Shown one piece after another: positions 1-10,467 of a DNA stretch of 64,000 nt. Origin of the DNA: Ulota crispa (taxonomy: Eukaryota > Streptophyta > Bryopsida > Orthotrichales > Orthotrichaceae); assembly GCA_963920765.1 (NCBI GenBank), contig OY987247.1:10016471-10080470 (forward strand), read 5' to 3'. The notes under the pieces are model-generated. The model was not told the DNA's origin and made no database searches. It saw only the letters and a program-made list of their open reading frames with translations. Both the position numbers and the translations under genes were made by a program. The stretch's first letter is position 1; each line of letters begins with the position of its first letter.

Positions 1-243
1 AATTTATGGGTAGTAGGGAAAAAAAACTTATTCCCTTCACTTCAAATGTAAATATCTCCCTCCTCTCCACCTTGAATGACCTTATTTTATTCCCACGGAT
101 ACCTCTTCTAGTCTAAGGCAAGATCCTATGGTTGGATTTCCACCCAAAAAAAATAATCTACCTTCTTACTCATCTCCTAGAAGTGGCAATTTTTAGTGAT
201 TTTGGCAAAAAAAAAAAAAAGGGCTTGGTCCTTTAGGGGTTAA
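1..243. mobile_element. Right part of a TTAA-terminated element cut by the window start
   Basis: The sequence ends in GGTCCTTTAGGGGTTAA, with the TTAA at 240-243. The interior resembles the last part of the element at 52325-53179. The left end lies outside the window. It belongs to the subfamily whose termini read CCCCTAAAGGACC. Confidence 0.6.
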
Positions 244-417
244 CGAGTGCTTTTTTGAAAAAGTTATTTACCATTATGGATAAGTAGTCTATTTCTAAGA
301 AACACATAAAATACTACAAATTTGAAATTTAAATGAATTTCCCATATATTAATTCTCGTTTAACTAATGAATCATTTTTTGGAAATACCAAAGTCAAAAA
401 AAATTATTAGAATATCT

Positions 418-780
418 TTAACCCCTAAAAGAAATGTTGTAGTGTTGGCCACTTGGAGAATAAATGGGATTTTGGCCATGTATCTATGACTAAATTATTT
501 TGTGTGATTTTTTGAAACTTTTATTGAAGGTGTGGAATTCAAAAGCCAATATGAGCAACTAAGTTTTTCTTCATCCCAACATTTGACAAAGAAGTTATGC
601 AATAATTTATCAAATCAAGGAAAAGATAAGACAGTTTGGGCAACCCAAAAAACTTTTTTCTAAATCACATTTTTTCTTTAAATACAAATTTGAAATTGGT
701 TCTTCAAATTTACATATATGTGGAAACTCAACTTTGAATTATTCAATTTCATTCAATGAGATGAAAGTTATGGGGGGAGT
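418..780. mobile_element. Left half of a TTAA-terminated element (GGACC subfamily)
   Basis: It starts TTAACCCCTAAAAG at 418. It continues with interior sequence shared with the elements at 12583, 48015, 52325 and 42967: a stretch meaning 'gggattttgg-catgtatctatg' followed by 'gattttttgaaacttttattg'. No matching right terminus is seen, so it is a truncated copy. Confidence 0.55.
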
Positions 781-959
781 TTTTGTTTCTTTTTTCTTTG
801 CTAGCTTTATCAGTTGAACGACAAACAAATAAATGGATAGTGAAATCAATAAAAACTCATTTGATATTGAATAGGTCCAACATTCCAAATGGCCTATCCC
901 TGTTTGTTTGTTTGCATTTGCATGGATGACTAATTAAACTTAGTTGCTATTTAAAAGGG

Positions 960-1330
960 ATGTTTGTCCAATGCCTTCTGCTTCAAGCAAATCCAACCAA
1001 GTCACAAACTCCTAATTGCAAGACCACGGCGGCGCCACATGAACATCACACCAAAAGTTGGAAGAATGTAAACCAATACAATCGTGCCTACTCAAGCTAC
1101 GGCCTCTCTTTTCATTGGCTCGTGAGTGCAGTCCTTCACAATAAATACGAGCCCAAACTTTGCCCTCGTCATTCGTTCTGTCGGCTCGCAAGGTACGTCT
1201 CTCTCCTTCTCTCTTCTTTTCTTGCTCTTCTCTCCTCTCTGGTTGCTCTTCTTCTCTCCTTGTCTCACAGGACAGGAGAGGCGGGAGCGGCTGGAGCGCC
1301 GGCTGGAGACAAAAATACTAACTTGTGATG
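960..1330 (+). promoter_or_regulatory. Possible plus-strand promoter, CT-rich leader and short intron
   Basis: A CCAAT-type motif in its inverted form (CATTGGCTCG) lies near 1114. An AATAAATA-like element lies near 1140, then GC-richer sequence. A CT-rich tract of about 75 bp (1193-1270) is bordered by a good donor (GCAAG|GTACGT) and a good acceptor (TCTCACAG|GACAGG). This looks like the 5' end of a plant transcript with a leader intron. I cannot see a convincing coding region downstream on this strand. ORFs across it are low-complexity Leu/Ser. Confidence 0.25.
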
Positions 1331-1369
1331 ATGCAGGCCGTCACCCCGTTTCACAACAGAAAACCTAAA

Positions 1370-1713
1370 TCACAAACCGGAAAGTTGGCTGCTTGCCTCA
1401 ACTCTGATCCTACGCAGACAAGAAAGAATGAAGTTGGGATACTTCTGCTGCCCAAGTGCTTCTTCATCTTTGGCCTTCTTAGCTGCTGCCTTCAACTCAT
1501 GCACATGCAACTTCTTCCATTCTTCGCTCGGATAAGCTGGTGAAGAGCCCCTTGCAGTGTATTGGCAGAACCATCATGTGCAGGAACATTGCGCACAACC
1601 GACTGGTTATCCTGCTGCATAGCTTGCTCGTTGGTGAGAAGAGCCTCGTTTTCACGAGCCTCCTGAAAAAAGCCGTTCCATATCCCGGTATCTCCCAAGG
1701 TCTCCTCGCTCAC
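1370..1713 (-). pseudogene. Unrecognised protein-like ORF with an apparent frameshift
   Basis: The minus strand has two overlapping frames of protein-like composition. The upstream frame (about 1713 to 1550) reads SEETLGDTGIWNGFFQEARE and continues with Gln/Asn-rich sequence. The downstream frame (about 1560 to 1370) contains SSPAYPSEEWKKLHVHELKA, then a Lys/Ala-rich helix, and ends at a TGA at 1370-1372. Joining them needs a frame change near 1550, either a one-base lesion or a tiny intron (a CTGCAAG acceptor-like site lies there). No ATG opens the upstream frame; GTG is at 1711-1713. I do not recognise the family. It may be a decayed gene or the last exon of a gene whose 5' exons I cannot identify. 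Confidence 0.3.
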
Positions 1714-1730
1714 AGTTCCTCTCTCTCCTC

Positions 1731-2165
1731 TACTTAGCTACGAGGAAACAAGGCATCCGACTTGAGTTTCTTAGTTCTTTAGGGTTTCATGGTTTTTTAG
1801 GGTTTCTCGGTCATTGGTTCGAATCTCGAGCAACTCTGGAATGCAAAATGATGCTGAAGATAAAAGGAAACTACCGCGTATGCACTATTCAACAATGGCC
1901 ATGTTTGTGAAAAATTTGAAATGGAAAATGTATGGTAAAACAAAGAAAATGGACAAAGAATAATCCTCCTCTACTTAGCTACGAGAAAACAAGGTATCCG
2001 ATTTGAGCTTCTTAGTTCGTTAGGGTTTCATGGCTTTTTAGGGTTTCTCGGTCATTGGTTCGAATCTAGAGCAATTCTGGAATGCACAATGATGCTGAAG
2101 GTAGAAGGAAACAAGCGCACATAGACTATTCAAACAACTGCCATGTTTGTAAAAAACTTGGGAGT
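1731..2165. repeat. Tandem direct duplication, unit about 190 bp
   Basis: Positions about 1731-1920 and about 1970-2160 are near-identical: both contain 'cctctacttagctacgag', two 'tagggttt' boxes, 'tcggtcattggttcgaatct' and 'gccatgtttgt'. About 50 bp separate them. The second copy has diverged by scattered substitutions. The first copy abuts the 5' side of the frameshifted ORF on the minus strand, so the duplicated piece may be its former leader. Confidence 0.75.
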
Positions 2166-2574
2166 GCAAAATGACTGGTGATAATAACTGAAACTCGGCA
2201 AAGAGAAGTAAGCTACCTTTTCTCCGGCGAGCGGGACTATCTGCAGAGTGCACTTCTCCTCGTCCTACACGCCCAACGCATAACTGCAGGGCTAGTAAAG
2301 AACTCAATGAAGAACCACACTGCACAAATACATAGCATAACATTACCAGATACAGAGCAGCACACTGTCAACAACAATGTTTTCAATTTCTATGACTAAA
2401 GAAAGGCAGTAATCATAGCTCCGTCGCATGGTTTTCAAAAGTCCTGGAATTTTGTATTTTTGTGACAACAAGCAGAACATGAGGAGTGGCACAAGCGAAA
2501 CAGAAGCTAAGAAAGTGTAAGTTTTGTAGCATTCAAGTGATGGCAAGATCATCCTATAATTGCAGAAATCCGCT

Positions 2575-3420
2575 TTACTCATCTGTGAGCTCAGAGTGTG
2601 TATGCGGAGCAGGTCCCTCCATCATCTTCACCCTGTAAAGACATCCAGAATTCAAGCTCAGCGGGTTTAAACGAAAGTGAATTCTATTCATACTCACACA
2701 CATATGTTCACAGAAAGAAGATAACAAATGTGTAGACCCCAGAGTTATTTCTATGAAATTTCACCTTCGTCTATGCTTCTTTGTCTTATAATACTCGTCA
2801 CGGATAGTGGTGTTGGTGAAGTGACGACTGCACAAAACACACCCAAGCTTGAGCTATTCAACAAAATTCTCAAGGGTCCTACTCGTAGATCAAAACAGAC
2901 ATCCTAAGTAAGTAACTCAACCGGCCAATGTACATGTTATTCCGACAGACCAAGAAATTTGAGAAACTCTACTCTCAAACCCTACTTCCTCTGCTCATTA
3001 GGGTTTGTGATGAATGAGGGTCTTCAAAGAGCACCCTAAAGGCAGAATAGGTCGTCTCGGTCTTCAAAAAAACCCGTAGTAGTCTAAATTTCCTCCTCCG
3101 AATCCTCAATTGTGTGAACTAGCCCAAAAGTGTAAACCGAAAGAACCCGAAGGAAAAAGCTACGAGAACAAGTTCTGCTAATCAGGAAATGGTGGTAAAT
3201 CTGCTTAAGTGGCTGTATGTAAGTAGTGACAAGTACACATGTAGTCACACAAAACACGCAACTTTGTTTGCAAGTCGACAGTGTAGAGAGAATCCAACCT
3301 ACTCGCAATGAAGGCAGTAAAACAGGCCCAAGCCAGGAAGATCTGGATCAATCTCCTTGGGTCTCGGAGTCTCAGTCGATTTTCCGCAGTTCTGTATATA
3401 GTATCATGTCGTCACGTGTT
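2575..3420 (-). pseudogene. ZNF593/BUD20-type C2H2 zinc-finger gene, decayed
   Basis: Three exon pieces on the minus strand: 3420-3303, 2827-2765 and 2632-2575, with GT-AG introns of 475 and 132 bp whose phases fit. They encode DPDLPGLGLFYCLHC, then DRHFTNTTIRDEYYKTKKHR, then a tail VKMMEGPAPHTHSELTDE and a stop. This is the core of the ZNF593/Bud20 family, which acts in 60S pre-ribosome export. Four lesions are visible. The first zinc-binding His is Tyr (DEYYKTKKH where the family has DEHYKTKKH). The tail stops where family members normally continue through a Gly/Met-rich segment. The start of the first piece (DDMILYTELRKID) is in a different frame from PKEIDPDLPG, with an in-frame TGA between. 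No exon for the basic N-terminus was found within 600 bp upstream. I judge it a pseudogene; a functional diverged gene is less likely. Confidence 0.7.
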
Positions 3421-3939
3421 CTAAAAAAGTTAAAGGCAACATCCCTAGCAAAACTGAAACCCCAAATCATTACCTAAAAATTCCAGAACTAACAAGAAAG
3501 AAACAATTCTCACACTCTGAGCGATTGATTTAAACTATTTAGTTAAACATGTCCAACCCTAAACGCTGCCCATTCGTAGAAACGCCAATCCAATATAACG
3601 TCCAAACCTCTGCATAACTGCATCAAGTTTTCCCACATGCGTTCACTTAAAGACCTAAAAAGGATTCCTTCATGAAGCCGAACTGATCCTAGTACCGTCC
3701 AGAAGTCGGAAAAGGAACACTGACTGATATGATATAGGGTTTGGTCAAGTGCACGAGCACCAAATCCTAAAAACCTCCCAACGTAGAAGCAAGGCTCCAG
3801 GCTTTCCGAAGAAGCTCTATGCGGAATTGCCGACATTGTCAACCTCACTTTTGTCATCCATGTTCTTGGTTACGTATAACATTCATCCATCCAGAGGGGT
3901 CCTCCGGAAGCGTGTTTCTTTTTTGGCGGTTTTCTGGTT
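3421..3939. other. No gene seen; flank of the zinc-finger pseudogene
   Basis: The base composition is near that of the gene island, with a few 'tagggttt' boxes. An open frame on the minus strand (3543-3857) does not resemble the missing zinc-finger N-terminus or any family I know. Nothing else is supported. Confidence 0.4.
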
Positions 3940-4261
3940 TTAAGGTAGGAAGAACACCCATAAGCGTTAGTTTAAGGGTTTTGAACATGATGGCTATAGA
4001 TAAACACCTAGTAAATTATAGGATCCTATCCGGAACAAAAAAATAATGAGTTTGTATTTTCAAATGTATTATTTGGATATTGTGAGAATAAGTTGTGAAT
4101 TTTTAAAGAGCAAACTGCCATTGCACCCATAATCAACATTAAAGTTTCATGTTCGCATGTTGTATATCCTTGTAATTACATTTATTTACTTTTACAAATT
4201 TTCAAGATTTTAGAGGTGATGGTTATGAAGACACTAATGCTTATGGGTGTTCCTAACTTAA
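3940..4261. mobile_element. TAAGGTAG-terminated MITE, copy 1
   Basis: Terminal inverted repeats: left TTAAGGTAGGAAGAACACCC, right GGGTGTTCCTAACTTAA. The copy at 5203-5513 is homologous in the opposite orientation (shared 'gttttgaacatgatgg', 'gtattatttggatattgtg'). Copies 1 and 2 are flanked by TTAA, but the related copies at 46091 and 56381 are not, so the target duplication is unsettled. No coding capacity. Confidence 0.75.
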
Positions 4262-4336
4262 CCCCTAAGCGCCCAAGCGGACCAGCATGATTTTGATTCT
4301 TGTCTTATTTGGAAACCTTGAGCGCTCAAGGATTAA
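4258..4336. mobile_element. 79-bp TTAA-terminated mini-element
   Basis: It starts TTAACCCCTAAGCGCCCAAG and ends GCGCTCAAGGATTAA, an imperfect inverted repeat with TTAA at both ends. Its left TTAA overlaps the right end of the MITE at 3940-4261. Its size matches the 80-bp element at 49309-49388. The right arm carries two or three mismatches. Confidence 0.55.
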
Positions 4337-4878
4337 CTATATAAACTTGAAGGGGAGGAGGCTTTGCAATTTGCATTGACAAAGGCTACATGACAGGTTT
4401 CTTCAAGAAATTTGTTGACGTGTCACTTAGTGATTGGTTTGAAGCAATAACTAAATGGGAAAAACAATTATGTTCAACTTGAAACCATTGCAAGATTAGC
4501 ACATTCCAAAGCATAGTGTCAAATTCCAATATCAAATGTTGTAGTTCAAATTTTTCCCTTCATTTATGCAAACATGAGTCATTGACCCCTGAATCCATCT
4601 TAGCATCACTTTTTAGTCCTATGTGGCGCTCCCTCTTTGGCCACAACCCCGCAATTCTCTTTCTCCAAGTCGGGACCAACCCATTGAGACCGGTTATGTC
4701 CGGTAGCTTGTTTTTTGGAACTAGTCATCTATGCAAAATCAATTCTATTAAGCTAACATTTAGCAAAACTGGTTTTGCACCAACAATTGGTTCCAAAAAC
4801 AATGACCTAATACATATACAATGAATTGTGAGGAATTTGGATATGGTTTATTGAAAAGCGAGTTTATATTGTGGTTTA
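4337..4878. other. No gene seen
   Basis: AT-rich unique-looking sequence between two MITEs. The open frame at 4516-4824 has no recognisable motif and no splice context I would trust. Confidence 0.4.
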
Positions 4879-5202
4879 GGCCTGGCTTAGACTAGCAACT
4901 GGCTGAGACACGGAAATTGGCACCTTGTCTACTGTTTCACCCAATAGAAACTTTTCCTTGTAATCGCGTGTCATCCAAGAGTGTGCCTCTACCACACAAG
5001 TTTGGTACCACCCTTGGAGCAGGCCCCAAATCTTCACTATCTTGGCTGCTGACGTGGCTACATAGTGTGGTCCCCACAGTGGTGAAGATGGATGTAAAAG
5101 TACCAGACAAACCTGCTATCTGAACCCAATAGCAAAGAAAAGCCAAATTCCAACCAATCACGTTTGAGAAATTTTTGACCGGTTGCTAGTCTGAACCAAG
5201 CC
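4879..5202. mobile_element. MITE with GGCCTGGCTTAGACTAGCAAC termini
   Basis: The left end GGCCTGGCTTAGACTAGCAA is matched in inverted form by TTGCTAGTCTGAACCAAGCC at the right end (about 21 bp, three mismatches). It is flanked by TTTA on the left and TTAA on the right, consistent with a TTA-type target duplication as in PIF/Harbinger MITEs (inference). It abuts the next MITE directly. Confidence 0.6.
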
Positions 5203-5513
5203 TTAAGGTAGGAACACCCACAAGCGTCAATGTCCCCATAATTGTCACCTCTAGAATCTTGAAACTCTGTGGAAATTAATAGATGTAATTACGAGGATGT
5301 ACAACATGTGAACATGAAATCTTGAAAGTGGTTATGGGTGCAATGGCAATTTGCTTTTTAAAAATTCACAACTTATTCTCACAATATCCAAATAATACAT
5401 TTGAAAGTGCAATTTTTTTGTTCCTAGTAGGATTTTATAATTTGCTAGTTGTTTATTAATAGTCATCATGTTCAAAACCCTTAGTTTGACGTTTATGGGT
5501 GCTCCTACCTTAA
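5203..5513. mobile_element. TAAGGTAG-terminated MITE, copy 2
   Basis: Termini TTAAGGTAGGAACACCCACA and GTGCTCCTACCTTAA, with TTAA at 5203-5206 and 5510-5513. It is an inverted-orientation relative of 3940-4261. It lies about 420 bp upstream of the PPR start codon, so it may be part of that gene's promoter region. Confidence 0.75.
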
Positions 5514-5553
5514 ATGATGTTCATAGAAATGAAATATAAACACAACGACTAAC

Positions 5554-5675
5554 TCCCTATTCACACTTGATATTGAAAGTAGTATTAACTAAAGATAATT
5601 AGATGCATTTGGACACACCTTTAGACTGCGTTCATATTGCTTGTATATCTCCTCACACCAAGTGTGAACATACCC
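5554..5675. mobile_element. 122-bp Tourist-like MITE, copy 1
   Basis: Inverted termini (CCCTATTCACACTTGAT... and ...CCAAGTGTGAACATACCC). It shares its interior 'ttagatgcatttgga-acacctttagact' with 11264-11385, 51083-51205 and 55787-55908. It lies 260-380 bp upstream of the proposed PPR start codon. Confidence 0.7.
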
Positions 5676-5933
5676 TAATGCTGCTTTCCAACGAAACTCG
5701 TCGCTCATCCATCCAAGTCAATGCCACAAAACCATCCAGTATCCCTGAATCTACGCTACATGGATAAACCGACTAAATATAGTGCATCGAAGGATTCTAT
5801 AGAGTCCTTTCTAGCATCCGCAGATCTACAAAGTTCCTGGATTCTGACATTCACCAGGCTCTCTCCACTTCAAGGGAGGCCGAGTGTGCTCGGCACAAGC
5901 TCGCTCGGCTCAGTTGTTGCAACGGCGCAAGCG

Positions 5934-8900
5934 ATGGCGTCGTCAACTCAATTAGGGTTTCACCGCACGCTCCACCTCCATCAAGGCCGGGCTGCAATCG
6001 AAGCTGTCCAGCCCGGCCTCGCTGGAGTGAGATGTTGCACGGAGTTCAAGTGCAGGGGTGTAGTAGCTCGGGGAGCTGAGCCGTCTGTGGGAGAGGCCGT
6101 GGTCAATTATGGTGAGATCTCGAAAGGAGACTTCCCTCGAGCTAAACAGGTTGGTGCTTTGCATACTGAGAAAGAGCTCCTTCATGTCATTTTTTACTTG
6201 CATTTGAAAGCAATCCTTTGAACTTACTCTGGAATCACGTATGATTGTTGTAATAATTTTGAGTAGGAATATCTTCATTGGAGCTTAGTGTTTTGATGAA
6301 AATTCTCGCCGTGGTCAATTCGTCATTGACAGAGAGCTTCGTTAGGGTTGCTTAGAAGACTTCACTTGATTTGAGCAAGTTTTTGCTTACAAACTGAGAA
6401 AGAGCTCCTTCATGTCATTTTTTTCTTGCATTTGAAAGCAATCCCTTTGAAGAGGACATTCTTACTCTGGAATCGTGTATGATTGTGTAATAATTTTGAG
6501 TAGGAACATCGTCATGTGAGCTTAGTGATTTGACGAAAATTCTCGCCGTGGTCAATTCGCCATTGACAGAGAGCTTCGTTAGGGTTGCTTAGGGGACTTC
6601 ACTCGATTTGAGCAAGTTTTTGCTTGCATTCTGTGGATTTGTGAGAGAATTCTCGAATTTTGTATTTCCGCGTTTGAAGGCTTTTCGAAGTTTTGTGGAG
6701 AATCCATCCGTTGGAGAGGAAATGTCTATCAGGAATCATATGTGAGTGTGCAATGAAATTTGAGGTGGAAATTGTTGCGTTTGAAAGAATTGATTAGACC
6801 AAAAAGTCCTCGCCGTGGTCGATTCGCCATTAAAGGTGAGCTTTGGATTTCGGGTTGCAGACTGGAGCAGGTTTGTGCTTGCATTTTGTGGATGTGTGAA
6901 TGTTATTTTTCCACATTTGAAGTCTTCCGTGTCTTTGTGTAGAAGCGATCAATGGAAGAAGAAAAAACAAATGTATTTGTGTAATTAAACTTGATTAGGG
7001 ACTTGTGAGTTCATACTGGACAGAACTGATGCGATTTGTATTGAATCTCGCCATTGTTAATTTGCCATTAATGGTGAGCTTTGGACTTTAGACTTGCAAG
7101 GACCCGGAAGCTAGTGTTGGTATTGACGCCACGAAGGAACGATACAACGATACAGCTTTGTTCAGTAACGACGCTGATGTCATCAGATCCAACCCTGCAA
7201 GAGATCTGAGGTAAGATCTCTCACACCGTGCGAATAAGGACCTGACCTGATGAGAATTAAATTTTGAACATTTTTGGTTGGATGCCAAGGAAAAATGAAA
7301 GCCGGTTTAAGTAATTTCGCAATTTTTGGAATTGCAAGGAATTAATTCTGAGTTCTTAAAGGCACTGTTGAGTCTTCCAAATCCATGCACTAGACTATGC
7401 TTATGCTTATCTTCTAACTCGTTAAAGCTTTGCGTGAGAGGGTCACAACCAAATTACTGTCCGTGATTGAAATCTTTGCATGTAGTGGTTTAAGTTTGCT
7501 ATTTGAATGACTTCGAGTGAGATTTAAGGGCGCCAGGTGGAATTTGGACATCTACCTTATCATCAAAATGGTGCTCATGCTGCTGAATTCAGGGAAGATG
7601 GTGGCACGGTTTCGTCAAGTGACGTCGGTCCCAGTTTAAGCAGGAGAAGCAGCAGCCAAAATTTGTCGACAACTTTACAACTTAAACCGTCAAGGAAAGC
7701 TAACATTTCTCAAGAAGCTGCTGCTAGAGTTCTGCCTGACAGTGAGCCTTTTGAATTGGGAAATTCTCGATTAGTGATCAAACCAAGCCCTGCCAAGCCA
7801 ACGGGCAACGTGAGAAAGGCGAAATCAACCCCGGAAATCGTTCGGAAGGCTGTGATTGATGTTCTAGCGCACACTGATAACATGGAGGAGGCGCTCCAGA
7901 GAGCGTTAGAATCGTTTGGGAACCGGAGTACCTACTGGGATCAGGTAAATTGATCAGTTTATTCTGTACGAATCCACCAGTCTCTTAAATTCGTAAACCC
8001 GAAGCCTAAGCGAGAAATGTGTTTGGCAGATGATGAAAGAGCTTGAATTTCGAGGAGCGCGAAGACAAGCTCTTCAATTGTTTCGGTTTCTACAAAAGAA
8101 TCCTGAGATTGAGTTGAAAGAGCATAATTGCGTAACTATTGTATCTATCCTAGGGCGTGAAGGAAAGTTGGGACTTGCTAGGGAGATATTTGAAGGAATG
8201 ACGAAAGCTGGCGTTACAACCTCTGTCCATTCTTACACGGCCTTGCTGAGTGGGTAGGTTTGCTTGAACCAGGCAGGGTTCTCCCTTATGCCTCAATGTT
8301 TGTATTGTATTTTGACATGATCAGTCAATGATTGAAGGGAAAGTGTAGTGCTCATTCATGCATTTAGTAGTTATCACAAAATTATTGGCATACACACTCA
8401 GTAATATGGGCTCCTCGTTTTTGGCAGGTACGCAAAACAAGGTTTTCTTAAAGAGGCATGGGATTTATTAGAGGTAATGAAACAGAAGAGTTTCTCCCCA
8501 AACGTTCTAACATACAACGTGCTCATAAATGCTTGTACCAAGAGAGGATATAGACTGCCGGACTTAGTAGGGCTCTTTGAAGAGATGAAACGAAGCGGTG
8601 TTCAACCGAATGACATTACCTACAACTGCTTGGTGAATGCATGTGTCTGCCAAAGACTCTTTGACACTGCGAAGCAAATATTGAAGGAGATGAAGGCTGT
8701 GAACTGCTTACCCAATGTGATATCCTACACTGCTATGATCAATTCACTGGGAAGATCTGGAAGGCTTGATGAAGCGGTAGAGCTCTTTGAGGAAATGAAG
8801 GAGCTTGGACGTTCACCGAATTCGTGGACATATAACTCGTTATTGAAGGCATATGCTCGGGAGGGGCGCTATGAGAAGGCTATGGGTTTGTTTGTAGGAA

Positions 8901-10467
8901 TGAAAGACGAAGGGTGCATACCTGACCTCTACACGTACAATACCGTTATTGATATGTGCGGTCGGGGTGGGCTTTTTGCGGAGGCTGAAGGTGTCTTTTT
9001 TGAAATGCAACGCAAGGGTTGCACTCCGGATAGGGTAACATTCATTTTCCTATTTTTAAAAGTAAATGCTCTGGGAGAGTAACTGTGAAGCCAGTCAGCA
9101 CCAGCATCATTTCACCTAAATTGGTTTGAGAGGCATACTCCAGAATTGAATGTAGATACTTTTGGTGGTTTGTGCAGGTAACTTACAATACAATGCTTGA
9201 TGCCTACAGCAAGTGGGGTAGGAGAAGAATTGCGAGGGAGCTCTTGAAAAGCATGGAGCGGGCAGGCTGTAATCCTGATCTTTGGACTTACAACATATTA
9301 CTGGATGCTGCTGGCAAAGTTAGCATTGTCAGTGAAGCTAAGCAGATTTTCTATGAGTTGAAAGCTGCTGGACACTCGCCTAATCTTGTCACATTTAGTG
9401 CTTTAATCAACATGTACGGGCGACTGGGCTACGTCGAAGAAGCAGAGAGCATCTGGGTTGAGATGCAAGCTGCCGGGTGCGTCCCAAATGCCACTGCCTA
9501 CTGTGGATTGATGAACGGCTACAGTCACCACGGCATGTATAAGGTATTGATTTCAATGTGGTCGTGCTAGTTTGATTAAAAATGGTATTTCTGGATGTCA
9601 AATTTCAAACCGTCTGCAGTAATGTAATCGTTAGCTCACCTAATACTTTCAGTGGAATGCATTCATATTTATATATTTATATATTTTTGAATGATATAAC
9701 TGTTCCAAGTGTTTCAATGACTGTTATCTTGAGACAGAACTTATAGTTAAATACTGGATGAATTAAAAGTAGTGATTTCAGTACAGAATATCTTCACATA
9801 CCAGCAAAGCTGTAAATATTGTCGGAAGTGTAGGAACTAAGTTGCACCTTGACAATTTAGCACCAAAGGACTAAGTTAGCTGTTAGACAAAGAGGTAAAC
9901 TCATTACTAGGTACGGAATACCCCTAATAAGTCCCTACATATTCTATGGTGTATAGAAGGACACTTACGTAACATTTTGAGCAGCCTAGCGAGTGAAGGG
10001 AGGTACACTTGAGCAGATCGCTGAGTACCTCTATTCTATAGTTGTTTGACTGTTATCACTCTCAATTCTGTAGAGTTGTCATATTTTAATCTAACGTGGT
10101 ATCAGGCTGCTTATTACGCAATGCCTTCGTTTCTGGTGTCCAGGCAGCGCTGGAGACATTTGAAGAAATGCAAAGTAGTGGAGTGGAACCCGACACTCGA
10201 AGCTACACAACACTAATGGAGGCGTATGGGAAAGCAGGACTCTGTGATGAAGCAGAAAGGTTGTTGACGCACATGAAAGCTGCAGGTTTCATTGCTGACA
10301 TTGTAACATACGGTGTACTTGTGAAGGCCTTTGCTAAAGCCGAGCGGTATCACGAAGGATTAAAGTACTATGACTACGTGGTACAACATTCTGAACCATA
10401 TCACGAACCGTCTCAAATACTGATCTCTCAGCATAGTGTTGCCTACGGAGAACATAGGATTAGTTGA
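5934..10467 (+). CDS. P-class pentatricopeptide repeat protein, probably organellar
   Basis: PPR proteins bind organellar RNA, one motif per base. Firm exons: 7537-7944, 8030-8253, 8428-9034, 9178-9543 and 10144-10467, all with GT-AG introns and matching phases, giving about 642 residues. They encode a low-complexity linker, a conserved helix (STPEIVRKAVIDVL) and 13 tandem motifs of 35 residues (the third has 36), each ending PN or PD before the next TYN/SYT. No E, DYW or SMR domain follows; the protein ends about 15 residues after the last motif, so this is P class. Two upstream exons are proposed. 5934-6149 starts MASSTQLGFHRTL, a plausible plastid transit peptide. 7101-7210 encodes DPEASVGIDATKERYNDTAL. 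The 7101-7210 exon does not join 7537 in phase (one base off), so the N-terminus is tentative. Intron 1 holds tandem repeats and the last intron holds an LTR relic. Confidence 0.9.
6165..6630. repeat. Tandem duplication of about 230 bp inside PPR intron 1
   Basis: Two units begin 'actgagaaagagctccttcatgt' at 6165 and 6393 and run to 'gagcaagtttttgcttg'. Shorter, more diverged pieces of the same unit recur at about 6806-6895 ('ctcgccgtggtcgattcgcc') and about 7045-7100 ('ctcgccattgttaatttgcc'). The last piece runs straight into the acceptor of the proposed second exon. Confidence 0.8.
9820..10110 (+). mobile_element. LTR-retrotransposon relic (LTR plus primer-binding site) in last PPR intron
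   Basis: A sequence starting TGTCGGAAGTGTAGGAACTA and ending near TTAATCTAAC is followed after two or three bases by TGGTATCAGGC. That resembles the plant retrotransposon primer-binding site complementary to initiator tRNA-Met (TGGTATCAGAGC). There is no internal coding region or second LTR, so it is a fragment. Its end lies only about 35-45 bp from the splice acceptor at 10142-10143. Confidence 0.45.

Noticed and set aside
3940-5513. TAAGGTAG MITEs as members of the TTAA-CCCC superfamily
   Set aside because: Their termini start GGTAGG, not CCCC, and the related copies at 46091 and 56381 lack TTAA on both sides.
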